A DNA stretch of 64,000 nucleotides from UBA7359 sp038142205. Its GTDB lineage: Bacteria > Pseudomonadota > Gammaproteobacteria > Eutrophobiales > Eutrophobiaceae. Under the pieces are notes generated by a model. That model saw only the letters and a list, made by a program, of their open reading frames with translations. It searched no databases and was not told where the DNA came from. Made by a program: the position numbers and the translations under genes. Location of the stretch: contig JAYQJO010000001.1 in assembly GCA_038142205.1 (NCBI GenBank), positions 682,001-746,000 on the forward strand. The letters run 5' to 3'. Positions 27,944-37,813 of the stretch are shown here, piece by piece. The stretch's first letter is position 1. Each line of letters begins with the position of its first letter.

Positions 27944-28609
27944 ATGATAGAACTTTTTACCGCAGCTACACCCAATGGGCATAAAGTCACAATAGCATTG
28001 GAAGAAATGGGATTAGAATATACAACGCATCGAATTGACCTGGGTGCCAAAGAGCAAAAAGAAGACTGGTATCTGAAGTTAAATCCTAATGGGCGTATTC
28101 CTACGATTGTTGATCGTGATAATGATGATTTTGTCGTCTTCGAATCTGGAGCAATATTAATTTATCTGGCAGAGAAAACAGGGCAATTCCTGCCGCAGGA
28201 TAGCAAAGGTCGATCATTGGTAATGCAATGGCTTATGTATCAAATGGGTGGGGTTGGCCCGATGCAAGGCCAGGCTAATGTATTTCATCGCTATGCGCCG
28301 GAGAAAATACCGTACGCTATTGAACGTTACCAGAATGAATGCCGACGTTTATATGAAGTGTTGAATACACGACTTGCAGATAATGAATATCTGGCCGGTG
28401 ATTATTCCATTGCTGATATTGCTACCTGGCCGTGGATCAGCGGTCATCAATGGTCAGGACTGACGCTTGATGATCTGGAGCATCTTAAACGTTGGTTTGA
28501 ACAGATTGGAAAACGGAAGGCCGTTATTGTTGGCAAGGATATTCCGGATGAAATGGAGGCTGGAACGGGCAAGTCGAAAGTAGATGTTATCCGTGAGTTT
28601 GTAATCTAG
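27944..28609 (+). CDS. Glutathione S-transferase family protein (YfcG/YghU-like)
   Basis: 221 residues. The N-terminal thioredoxin-fold domain begins MIELFTAATPNGHKVTIALEE, with the TPN active-site segment of the Nu-class/YfcG GSTs and the glutathione-binding cis-Pro and ES motifs (GRIPTIVD, FESGAILIYL). The helical C-terminal domain contains the ADIATWPW segment. A disulfide-bond oxidoreductase activity is known for this class. It is divergent from gor. Confidence 0.9.
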   Translation: MIELFTAATPNGHKVTIALEEMGLEYTTHRIDLGAKEQKEDWYLKLNPNGRIPTIVDRDNDDFVVFESGAILIYLAEKTGQFLPQDSKGRSLVMQWLMYQMGGVGPMQGQANVFHRYAPEKIPYAIERYQNECRRLYEVLNTRLADNEYLAGDYSIADIATWPWISGHQWSGLTLDDLEHLKRWFEQIGKRKAVIVGKDIPDEMEAGTGKSKVDVIREFVI

Positions 28610-28612
28610 AGT

Positions 28613-30066
28613 CTATCCGCGCATCCAGTTATGAAATTTTTCTACGAGTTTCAATAGACCTTGTGGCGCATTAGCTTTTTTCCAGACACCCGCCGTAAAT
28701 TTATTGGCTTCTGATAGCGTAGGGTAGATATGTATCGTACCTAGTATCTTGTTCATGCCAAAGCCGTGTTTCATGGCACTGATGTATTCAGTTATTAATT
28801 CACCGGCATGATCACCAATAATCGTAACGCCCAGTATTTTATCTTTGCCGGGAACGGTTAATACTTTAACAGAGCCATGAGCTTCGCTTTCGGCAATAGC
28901 GCGATCCAAATCATCAATTCCATAGCGTGTTACTTCATAAGCTATGCCTTTTTCCTTTGCTTCCAGTTCATTTAAACCGACGCGAGCGACTTCTGGATCA
29001 GTAAAGGTTGCCCAGGGAATAACAGAGTAATCCACTTTGAATTTTTTGAACTTGCCAAATAAGGCATTGACGGATGCATACCAAGCTTGGTGAGCAGCGG
29101 TATGGGTAAATTGATAAGGCCCGGCAACATCGCCGCAAGCATAGATATTAGGAATAGAGCTTTGTAATTTTTCGTTTACGCGTATTGTTTTGTTTGGGTT
29201 TAACTCAACGCCGAGTTCTTCCAATCCGAAACCGCTGGTGTTTGCTGCGCGACCTACCGCAACAAGAATTTCATCAAACTCTATCTCAACTGTTTGTTCA
29301 TTATACTCACAGACGAGTACCTTTTGTCCGTCACGATTAATCACTTCTTTTGCTAAATGATTCGTTCGAACATCAACGCCTTCATCAAGAAAACGTTGAT
29401 TAACCATGGCGGATATCTCTTCATCTTCCCTGATCATTATACGCGGTAACATTTCAATTTGTGTTACTTGACTGCCTAAACGACAAAATGCCTGTGTTAA
29501 CTCACAACCGATGGGTCCGCCGCCTAGAACAACAAGCCGTTTGGGTAAATCACGCATTTCCCAGAGATTGTCCGAAGTCAGGTAATTAATTTCATTTAAT
29601 CCTTTTATCGGTGGGACAAATGGACGTGCGCCAGTAGCGATAATTATGCTACGCGTGCTCAGCGTTTTGCCATTGACTTCAACAGTCCAGGGAGAGGTTA
29701 TCTTTGCTTCACCTTCAATGCACTCAACGCCCAGGCTTTCATAACGTTCGATTGAATCATGTGGTTCAATTTTTTTTATCGTTGACTGAACACGTTCCAT
29801 AACAGCAGTAAAGTCTATATTGGACTCAGGAACATTAATGCCAAATTCATCTGCACGTTTTATCAGTGATGCAACTTTGGCTGATTTGATGAGTGCTTTC
29901 GATGGAACACAACCCGTATTTAAACAGTCGCCTCCCATCTTATGTTTTTCTATTAGTGTGACCTTTGCATTTATTGCTGCAGCAATATAGGCCGAGACAA
30001 GACCGGCAGACCCCCACCAATGACAATTAAATTACGATCAAATTTATTCGGTTTGGCTTGGCTCAC
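28613..30066 (-). CDS. FAD-dependent pyridine nucleotide-disulfide oxidoreductase (mercuric reductase/Lpd-like), frameshifted
   Basis: Class I flavoprotein disulfide reductase. In the frame that runs to the stop, the ORF starts at MGGDCLNTGCVPSKA, which lacks the FAD-binding N terminus. The missing segment is present upstream in another frame (NLIVIGGG, then SAGLVSAYIAAAINAKVTLIE). The frames join at a G5 run (C5 on the plus strand, 30011-30015); one more G gives a 484-residue enzyme. The GTG start at 30066 overlaps the TVP38 stop (GTGA). The second nucleotide motif GGGPIGCELTQAFCRLG and the HIYPTLSEA dimer motif are intact. Pairs or fusions of TVP38 proteins with such oxidoreductases are known; substrate unknown. 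Confidence 0.88.
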
Positions 30067-30800
30067 TTTGAAACTTCGCTTTCTGCTTCTGTCGTGGACT
30101 CAAGCAAATCATTTTCACTTTCTTCACGCTTGTTTCTTATATAAGTGATAGTTTTCTTCGCAACTAGTGGAAACAGGCCTAATAATATAAATGAGAAAAT
30201 AAGTTCGGGTGATAACACATCAGCCAGTGATTCTATCTTGGCTAATTGTGTGCCTGCATTAACGAAAATCATGCTCGGCAAAAACATGGCGACTTGACTA
30301 ATCAAAGCATAATTAATGGTTTTAATCGGAGTCAGCGCCATCAGGTTGTTGACGACGAAAAATGGAAAGATCGGTACCAGACGTATGGTAAATAAATATA
30401 AATTACCTTCTTTACGTATACCTTCATTTATCGGTTCAATATATTTCTTAAATTTTTCCTGAACATAATCATGAAATAAATAACGTGCGACCAAAAAGGC
30501 AAGGGTGGCACCAATTACCGAGGCAAAAGAAACCAGTATCGTTCCCCATACAACACCGAAAATGGCGCCCGCAGCTAGCGTCATAATGCCTGCCCCGGGT
30601 AGTGAGACGCCGGTGACAACAATATAGCTTATAAAAAAGATTAAACCTGTTTGTATCGGGTTTTGTTGATAATAATTGTTGATCGCTTCCTGTTGTGATT
30701 TTACATAAGCGAGGTTGAGGTATTGACCCAGATCAAAGCTTAAAAACAGAGCAATAATGGCAATAAAAACGCCGACGATAATTATTTTTTTATTTTTCAT
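30063..30800 (-). CDS. TVP38/TMEM64 (VTT domain) family membrane protein
   Basis: 245-residue inner-membrane protein of the DedA/VTT superfamily, some members of which act as lipid scramblases or transporters. Conserved elements include GVSLPGAGIMTLAAGAIFG, an FLVARYLF helix and FTIRLVPIFPFFVVNNLMALT. A charged Glu-rich tail ends in the GTGA overlap with the oxidoreductase gene, so the two should be translationally coupled. Confidence 0.92.
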   Translation of the reverse strand: MKNKKIIIVGVFIAIIALFLSFDLGQYLNLAYVKSQQEAINNYYQQNPIQTGLIFFISYIVVTGVSLPGAGIMTLAAGAIFGVVWGTILVSFASVIGATLAFLVARYLFHDYVQEKFKKYIEPINEGIRKEGNLYLFTIRLVPIFPFFVVNNLMALTPIKTINYALISQVAMFLPSMIFVNAGTQLAKIESLADVLSPELIFSFILLGLFPLVAKKTITYIRNKREESENDLLESTTEAESEVSK

Positions 30801-30876
30801 ATGAGTGCTTAGAGTGTCCTCTCGACATTAGTTCCATTTAGCTTGTGACGGGTTAATCATACAGCAATACAACGAA

Positions 30877-30910
30877 AAAAGGCTGTAGGGCAGTCACCCT
30901 ACAGCCTTTT
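30877..30910 (-). terminator. Strong bidirectional terminator hairpin
   Basis: AAAAGGCTGTAGGG and CCCTACAGCCTTTT form a 14-bp perfect stem with a 6-nt loop, A-tract on one side and T-tract on the other. It lies downstream of the small gene at 30932-31219 and upstream of the TVP38 gene, both on the minus strand. Confidence 0.9.
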
Positions 30911-30931
30911 AATTTTAAGCCATATTTTAAT

Positions 30932-31219
30932 TCATACCATGCTGAATAGTATGCCGGCAACAGAACTCGGTTTTTTATTTTGGAATAATAATGATTTTAT
31001 ATAGTTGAATGGGTTGAGGCGTAATTTCTCGAGTTTCCTTTCAGTTTTTAATTCATACTCTTTAGCAAAAGCATTATGAAAGACCAAGTCATTTAACGAA
31101 ACATGTTTATGGATCCTGTTGCTTATTTGCCCCATTTCAGGAACAAACATCCAACGCGAATTATCACTGCGGCAACAATAGCCTTTTAGTCCTAGATACC
31201 AACATTGATAAACGTTCAT
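30932..31219 (-). CDS. Hypothetical protein
   Basis: This 95-residue protein has no recognisable domain: a Cys/Trp-containing start (QCWYLGLKGYCCR) and a basic C-terminal half. Support for a real gene comes from a good GAGGAG ribosome binding site about 8 nt before the ATG, a strong terminator behind it, and a CRP-type site with a plausible -10 element in front. Confidence 0.65.
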   Translation of the reverse strand: MNVYQCWYLGLKGYCCRSDNSRWMFVPEMGQISNRIHKHVSLNDLVFHNAFAKEYELKTERKLEKLRLNPFNYIKSLLFQNKKPSSVAGILFSMV

Positions 31220-31305
31220 AGTGAATGCTCCTCACTCTTTTTTTATTCTTATTTCTGCAATAGATATACCGTAAACTAATATCACAGATCGTGTTTTAAT
31301 TATTT

Positions 31306-31321
31306 TGTGATATCAATCACA
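31306..31321 (-). promoter_or_regulatory. Perfect CRP-type site in the divergent region before mlaC
   Basis: TGTGA-TATCAA-TCACA is an exact match to the CRP/Vfr half-site pair TGTGA-N6-TCACA. On the minus strand an extended -10-like TGTGATATT ends near 31278, placing the site centre about 42 nt before a start near 31271, as in class II CRP promoters. The rest of the 300-nt divergent region (31220-31519) shows no gene, only AT-rich sequence. The regulated gene could be the small minus-strand gene or mlaC. Confidence 0.55.
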
Positions 31322-31519
31322 ATATTTATATTAAAATATTTTAAAAATCAATGAGATAACTATTTAATATTAGAGTGGAAATAACTGAAAACGACGATGT
31401 TGTGGTTAGGTTTAATCGAAGATACTAAATATTGTGTCGTAGACTGATGACATAGTTTTTGGATTCTTTTCATTAAAAAGGTAGGATACAAGTCTAAAAG
31501 GAACAATATTAAAAATAAA

Positions 31520-32152
31520 ATGATAAAAAAATACGCTATCTCTCTCCTTCTTTCTTTAGTCTCAATAAGTGTTTTTGCTGCTGATTTAAGTAGCCCTACT
31601 GGACGTGTTAAGGACTCGGTTGATAAAGTCCTGAAAGTTTTAAAGGATGAATCGCTGGATCGCGAAGCACGCTGGAGCAAAATTGGCATTGTTATTAATG
31701 ACAGTTTTGATTTTCGCAGTATGTCACAAAGCATATTGGCCACGAACTGGAAAAAAGCAACGCCAGAAGAACGCCAGCAGTTTGTTGTTTTCTTTTCGCA
31801 GTATCTTGAAGATACCTACCGAACCAAGATCGAAGCCTATACCAATCAGAGAATTGAATTCACTGGAGAAACGATTCGGGGTAAGAAAGCCGTCGTTGAA
31901 ACAGTCATTATTACTGATAACTCTGAAATACCCATTAATTATAAATTAAAAAATAATGATGGTTTTTGGTATGCGTATGACGTTGTTATTGAAGGTATCA
32001 GTCTTGTAAGCAATTACAGAAGTACGTTTTCCGCGATTGTTAAAAATGATGGAATGGGTGGCTTATTAAACGACATTCAAAGTCGTGTTAATAAATATAA
32101 GGCATCTCAGAAAGAAACGCCGGCAAAAGAAGAGTTATCAGAGGATAGCTAA
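31520..32152 (+). CDS. mlaC: Phospholipid-binding protein MlaC
   Basis: Periplasmic shuttle that carries phospholipids between the outer-membrane MlaA complex and inner-membrane MlaFEDB. The 210 residues comprise a signal peptide (cleaved near FAA, ~21) and the Tol_Tol_Ttg2-type domain, with DFRSMSQSILATNWKKATPEERQQFV and the C-terminal GISLVSNYRSTFSAIVKNDGMGGLL typical of MlaC. It is convergent with mlaD, not within the mlaFED operon as in E. coli. Confidence 0.93.
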   Translation: MIKKYAISLLLSLVSISVFAADLSSPTGRVKDSVDKVLKVLKDESLDREARWSKIGIVINDSFDFRSMSQSILATNWKKATPEERQQFVVFFSQYLEDTYRTKIEAYTNQRIEFTGETIRGKKAVVETVIITDNSEIPINYKLKNNDGFWYAYDVVIEGISLVSNYRSTFSAIVKNDGMGGLLNDIQSRVNKYKASQKETPAKEELSEDS

Positions 32153-32180
32153 AGATAATCGGTAGATAATCAGTAAAATA

Positions 32181-32636
32181 TTATTTATCTCCTGATTCAA
32201 AAATATATTTACTGATTAACTCTTCAAGGTTGATTGACGGTTCGGTTTCAATGATTTCCATACCTGCTTCAACCATATCTTCACTACCACCAGCTGAAAT
32301 TTTTATAAATTTATCACCGATAATACCAGCGGTTCTTATTGATGCGATAGAGTCATCTGGTATTAGTATTTCTTTTGGTATACTTATACTGACATCAGCG
32401 AGATAGTTTTCCGTATCAAACTCAATCCTTTTTACTTTACCAACAGTAACGCCTGCTATCTCGACGTAAGCGCCTTCACGTAAACCTGAGGCAGATGTAA
32501 ATTTGGCTTTAATGACATATTCATCGTTATTAAATAAACCTACATCACCTAAACGTAATGCAAGAAAAGAAATAGCAATAATGCCAGCAAGCATGAATAT
32601 GCCGACTAAGAGTTCTGTATGTTGTTTATCGTTCAT
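32181..32636 (-). CDS. mlaD: Mla system substrate-binding protein MlaD
   Basis: Inner-membrane-anchored periplasmic MCE protein that forms a hexameric ring on the MlaE permease. The 151 residues show one N-terminal membrane helix (LLVGIFMLAGIIAISFLALRLG) and an MCE domain with ASGLREGAYVEIAGVTVGKV and DSIASIRTAGIIGDKFIKIS. Length is normal for MlaD (~180, slightly short at the C terminus). It lies 4 nt after mlaE. Confidence 0.94.
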   Translation of the reverse strand: MNDKQHTELLVGIFMLAGIIAISFLALRLGDVGLFNNDEYVIKAKFTSASGLREGAYVEIAGVTVGKVKRIEFDTENYLADVSISIPKEILIPDDSIASIRTAGIIGDKFIKISAGGSEDMVEAGMEIIETEPSINLEELISKYIFESGDK

Positions 32637-32640
32637 AATT

Positions 32641-33429
32641 TTATAATATCAATGCACTGATTAAGTAATCACTAAAAAGAACTGCCATCGAAGAGAGGAC
32701 AACAGATTCGGTTGTAATTCGACTTACGCCATCCGAGCCATAGGCACCACGATTATCTATATGTAAATTAAATCCTTTATCGCATGCTATCCAGACAATT
32801 AATAAACCAAACACAATCGACTTGGAAAAACACATTAATATATCCCGGTTTAATATCGTGTCGGCCATGCCTTGAAAAAAAGAACCAGGACTGACACCAA
32901 ATAAAATAACTCCGACAAAATAACCACCGAAAACACCAACGACAATGAATATTGCTGTCAATATCGGTACGCAAATAACACCGGCTAATATTCGCGGAGC
33001 AAATAAATAACGGTAAGGATCAATTGCCATGCATTCCAATGCATCAATCTGGTTGTCAACACGCATAATACCGATTTCTGCACACATGGCTGAACCTGCA
33101 CGTCCAATTACCATTAATGCTGTGATTACGGGACCTAGCTCTCGAATCAGGCTTAAACCAACAGCGGAACCGAGTAAGCTAATGGAGCCAAAACGAAGTA
33201 ATGTATCGTAGAACTGTAAAGCGATAACCATACCGACAAACAAACCTGCAACAACAATAACCAACATCGAACGTGCGCCAATAAATGCAATTTGTTTGAT
33301 TAGTGGTTTTAAAGAATAGGGCGGAGATAAAATAGCTAAAATAGTTTCGTATAAAAATAATCCGGCAGTACCGAGACGTATCAATCGGTTTTCTATAGCA
33401 GATAGCGGTCGGACTTTAGTAGCGTTCAT
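32641..33429 (-). CDS. mlaE: Mla system permease MlaE
   Basis: Integral membrane permease of the phospholipid ABC system. The 262 residues have the family pattern: an N-terminal interface helix, GLFVGMVIALQFYDTLLRFGS, IRELGPVITALMVIGRAGSAMCAEIG (the ATPase-coupling helix), and MRVDNQIDALECMAIDP. It is directly adjacent to the mlaF stop. Confidence 0.95.
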   Translation of the reverse strand: MNATKVRPLSAIENRLIRLGTAGLFLYETILAILSPPYSLKPLIKQIAFIGARSMLVIVVAGLFVGMVIALQFYDTLLRFGSISLLGSAVGLSLIRELGPVITALMVIGRAGSAMCAEIGIMRVDNQIDALECMAIDPYRYLFAPRILAGVICVPILTAIFIVVGVFGGYFVGVILFGVSPGSFFQGMADTILNRDILMCFSKSIVFGLLIVWIACDKGFNLHIDNRGAYGSDGVSRITTESVVLSSMAVLFSDYLISALIL

Positions 33430-34226
33430 TTATTTACGCGTCAGTTTATCTAGATAGTCATCTGCATCAACCATGTCTTCCATGGCCTTGCGTTCGAGCA
33501 TATTGACAATTCTTGGGTCAGGCGATTTTCTGATTATGTTTTTATCACCGGTAATAATCTGATGACCGTCATCCAATACAGTAATTCGATCTGCAATTTT
33601 AAAAGCACTATCCAGATCATGCGTGACAACAACAATGGTCATATTAAGAGCATCACGTAATTGCAAAATTAAATCATCAAGTTCAGCCGAAGTAACCGGG
33701 TCAAGACCTGCTGAAGGTTCATCAAAAAAAGTACTTCCGGATCCATCACAACAGCTCTGGCTAAACCTGCTCGTTTTAACATGCCACCAGATAGTTCAGC
33801 AGGCATGAGTGTTTCACTATCACCTAAATTCATTAATTCAAGTTTAAGGCGAGACATAATGCGTATTGTATTTTTATCAAGCTTGGTGTGTTCGTGTAAA
33901 GGCAGTTCTACGTTTTCCTGAAGTGTCATCGAGCTGAATAAGGCGCCATTTTGAAAAGCAACGCCAATCCTACGTCGTAAAGCGTGCAACTCTTTCGTTT
34001 TTAGACGAGTTACTTCTTCATTCAGTAGTTTGATTGAACCTGATTTGGGTTTATTCAGGCCTATCATATGTCTTAATAGTGTACTTTTACCGGAGCCGCT
34101 ATGCCCCATGATGACCATGATTTCCTTGTGGACTACATTTAAAGAAATATTCGACAGAATTTGTCTATCGCCATACCAGGTATTTAAACCTTCTATTTCA
34201 ATAATGTTTTCCGGTGTTTCACTCAT
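33430..34226 (-). CDS. mlaF: Mla system ATP-binding protein MlaF, frameshifted
   Basis: Cytoplasmic ATPase of the Mla phospholipid transporter. The first frame holds Walker A GHSGSGKST, the Q-loop FQNGALFSSMTLQENV and signature LSGGMLKRAGLARA, then breaks just before Walker B. The second frame resumes with LQLRDALNMTIVVVTHDLDSAF. Adding one base to the A7 run (plus strand, 33724-33730) rebuilds DPEVLFFDEPSAGLDPVTS and a 265-residue ATPase of normal length. Because Walker B would otherwise be lost, a sequencing indel is the likeliest cause. Confidence 0.88.
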
Positions 34227-34300
34227 GATATTTAATCGTTGAATTTACCAGAGCTATGATGCCAGAAAATATGAGCTCTGGCACGATGATGATTGAATTA

Positions 34301-37300
34301 TTATAAAGAAGGGTTTGTTATACGACTGCTTATCTGTTTTGCCAATTGTAATGATTCATTCAACTCGATTTCGGATAGTTCACTTTTAAGCCTGTCTCTG
34401 CGATGTAAATCCATTGCATTTCCAGTGTAGGCAACTACTTCATACCATGCCAATGCTTGCACCTTATTTTGTTCTACTCCTGTACCATTGAGGTACATTG
34501 TTGCCATATTTCTTTGAGCAATGGTATGGCCTTGTTCAGCTGCTTTTCGATACCATTCGGCGGCCTGTTTATTATCTTGCCGCACGCCTTCACCATATGC
34601 GAATGCAACGCCCAGCTTATATTGTGCAAGTACATAACCTTGTTCTGCTGCTTCATAAAAAAGATTAAAAGCAGTGCGATCATTCTGAGGAACACCATCA
34701 CCAAAAGTATAGGCTAAAGCTTGCTCATATAACGCTTCAACAGAGTTATCATTTTCAGTTTGTTCATCATCAAGACTAACTAATTGTGAAGTGTTAGTTG
34801 TTTCTACTTCTGTTTCTTCAATAATAGCTACTTGTGTTTTTTGTATATTAGCAAGATTGTGCTCAGCTGAAGTATGTCCTTGTTCTGCTGCCATGGCATA
34901 CCATTCTGCAGCTTGCTCATCGTTTTGTTCGACACCTTCTCCCATTAACTACATGTTGCCTAAACTGTACTGCGCATCAATATTGCCTTGTTGCGCCGCG
35001 CGTCTATACCAAAGCGCGGCTTGAATGTAGTCTTGTTTAACATCATTACTCGCATAATATAACGTGCCTAATTGATACTGAGCATCAGCATCACCTTGCG
35101 TAGCTAATGAACGGATACGATCTATTTCAGACAATGTTGGAACATTTTCGGCAAGTTCTTCATTAACTGTTGTTTCAATTTCTGTTGTAGATTCGATAGT
35201 TTCACTATCAGCTAAGGCAATAGTTTCTGTGTTTTCATCACTACTACCGAATAAGCGTGAAAAGAACCCAGGTGATTCTTCCTCTATAGCAGGTTCACTT
35301 ATTTCTATATCAGCGATTAATCCAGACTCTTCATTAGAAGCAAGTTCAAATGTTTCTATAGGCTCTTCAACTATTTCTTCGGCACTTGCTGTTTTTGTTT
35401 CTGTAGTAACGATTTCTTCATCATTTACAGATTCTACTTCTTTTATTTCATTCGTTGTTTGAAGAGCGATAGCATCAACGTCTTCTTTCGTTTTTTGTTG
35501 GTCATCATTACCAAATAACCGTGAAAAGAAACCTGGTGAATTTTCTTTTTCTGCTATCGTTGTGTTATTGGGTTCTATCTCTGTTATTAACTCTGTTTCT
35601 TCTTCATTAAAAATAACTTCGTTTTCTATTGTTTCATCTACGATTGTAGTCTTTTCGACTTCAACAACTTTATTTTCTTCTGTTTCGTCAGTCTCTAAAG
35701 TTGCAAAATCATCTTGTTTTTCTTCTTCCTCATTAATTGCCTCAGTTTTTGCTGTTTCTTGTTCTGTTGCCAACGCATCAAGTTTTAACTGATTTTCTCT
35801 GTTTAATGCTTCTAATTTTTCCAGGTTTTCAAGATTTTTTTAGCAGCAGAATGTCCTTGGTCACTTGCCAAACTATACCATTTGGCAGCGTTCGCATTAC
35901 TCTGCTCTACATTCTCCCCAAGAAGATACATATTACCTATGCTGTATTGTGCATCAACATTGCCTTGGTCGGCCGCTTTCTTATACCAGTTATAAGCTTG
36001 TTCTATGTCTTTATTAACGCCTTTACCCACATAATAAAGAGAACCTAGATGAGCTTGCGCCTCATCATCTCCTGCGTCTGCTAATGCTTTAAAATGATTG
36101 TAAGCGTCATCATAATTATTATTAGCGAGAGCACGACGACCATCATCTATACTGTGCTGTTCTATATTTGTTTCTGCTTTTTCAGCTAGTCCAGTTTCTT
36201 CTACAACTGTTTGAGATTCTAATTCGGAAGTTTCAGTTTTGTTGCTACTAAACAAACGGCTAAAGAAACCACCTGATGGTTCTTTTTCTTCAGACGCTAA
36301 ATCGTTTGAACTTCCTCCATTATCTATTTCTTCTTGTGTTGTGTCTGCCCAGTTATTTTCAGCGGCCTCTATTTGTCCTTCGGTTTCTTCTACCTGAGTA
36401 GCGAGTTCTATTTCTTTTTCTTCATTATCTATTTCTTCCTGTGTTGTATCTGCACTGTTATTTTCAGCAACGTTAATTTGTTCTTCTGTTTCCATTGCTT
36501 CTGTCTTTTTAATGTCAGGTTCAGCAGTAATTTCTTCAACAGGTTTTTGTTTAATAACTTCTGTAACTATTTCTTCTTCAGGTTTATCTGCTATTTCATT
36601 TTTAGCAATTATCTTTTCAACTTCAGGTTCGACCGTCGTTTCTATAGTTGCTTCCGGTTTTACAATATCCAGTTCAGATTCATCAAGTGATAATAATCCT
36701 TCTTTTTCTACACTGAACAAGGGTTCTTTTTTCGTTTCTTTAGATTCTTCAACTTGTTGTTGTGGCGTTTGTTCTATTTCAGCAATAGTTTCTTCTTCAA
36801 CGGTATCTTCTATTACTTCTTGTTTTTTTGTTGGAGTAGACTCAGAGCTTGTTTCTGAAACTGAAGGTATTTCCGGTTTTGTTTGAATAGCACGCGTTGC
36901 AACGTTGGCTGCTGCGGAACGTTCTAAACTGGCTAATTCATTAGTTGCAGCAGCATAACCTTGATCTGATGATTGTCTGAACCAGCGTTTAGCTTGAGCA
37001 TAGTTTTGTTCTACGCCTTTACCTGAACGATACATAGTGCCATGGTTATATTGTGCTGTTGCATCACCGCGATCTGCTGCTAAACGGTACCAACGAACTG
37101 CCTGAGAATAATCCTGCTCTACACCTTCGCCTGTATGATACATACTGCCCAAATGAACTTGCGCGCGTGCATAACCTTGTTCCGCCGCTTTTTTGAACCA
37201 GCTTGCGGCTTCTTTCTGGTCTTGCGACACACCTTCACCATAAGCATAAGAAATACCAAGACTGTATTGTGAAACGACATGTCCCTGTTCAGCGGCTCGA

Positions 37301-37662
37301 CGGTACCAGATTGCAGCTTCTGTTAAATTTTGTTTTACGCCTTCACCAAAAGCATAAGATACTGCGAGATTATATTGTGCATCGCGATTGCCTTGCGTTG
37401 CTGCTTTTCGATACCAAAAAACAGCATTTTCAAAACTTTGAGGGACACCTTCGCCAGCATAATACATATAGCCGAGATTCGCTTGAGCGTTAGCATCACC
37501 GTTTTCAGCTAATTCCGTAAATTCTTTTACGGCCTTTTCATAGTCACCTCTGGAAAGTGCATTATTGGCGCTGTAAATATCTGCCTGAGCAGTGAAGGTG
37601 TATATTGAAAGTAGGGCGATTGACAGAAAACGTGTCATTGTTACCAATCCTTTATGAACCAT
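34301..37662 (-). CDS. Giant exported Sel1-repeat protein with acidic linkers (one frameshift, one in-frame amber codon)
   Basis: Three successive ORFs form one protein of ~1120 codons. The order is a signal peptide (LSIALLSIYTFTAQA), about six Sel1/TPR-like 36-residue repeats, a Glu/Thr-rich low-complexity region, Sel1 repeats (~510-612), a short LEKLEALNRENQLKLDAL helix, a second acidic region, and a last block of Sel1 repeats. The first break is an A7 run (T7 at 35834-35840); one extra base joins the frames. The second is a TAG at 34949-34951 where the repeat consensus (GNMYLMGEGV) expects Tyr, with the same frame continuing. Three copies of FFSRLF occur at equivalent places in the acidic linkers. 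Sel1 proteins scaffold other proteins; the partner is unknown. Confidence 0.8.
35249..36267 (-). repeat. Three dispersed FFSRLF short linear motifs in the giant Sel1 protein
   Basis: FFSRLF is encoded at 36250-36267, 35513-35530 and 35249-35266, each time following a Pro/Gly pair (PSGG or SPG) and followed by a polar Ser/Asn/Asp stretch. These are the only hydrophobic islands in otherwise acidic linkers. Conservation at amino-acid level with differing codons suggests selection. Confidence 0.75.
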
Positions 37663-37784
37663 AAGAGATTTAATGTATAAGTCAGCGTTACAAGTGATTT
37701 TACGAAAACACAGTATATTTTGATGAATTCACCGAATTGTAGTGTAAAAACAGCTTAAAAACACTATATATTGTGTTTTGTAGG

Positions 37785-37806
37785 CAAAAAACGGTATTTT
37801 TACCGT
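37785..37806 (-). terminator. Rho-independent terminator of the small membrane protein gene
   Basis: Read on the minus strand, ACGGTA-AAAA-TACCGT is followed by a T tract. A second inverted repeat (AAAACAC / GTGTTTT, 37757-37779) lies just beyond, in the leader region of the giant Sel1 gene. Confidence 0.8.
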
Positions 37807-37813
37807 AATTTGA

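Noticed and set aside
31306..31321. FNR site reading of the palindrome
   Set aside because: FNR needs TTGAT-N4-ATCAA; here the half-sites are TGTGA/TCACA, which fit CRP.
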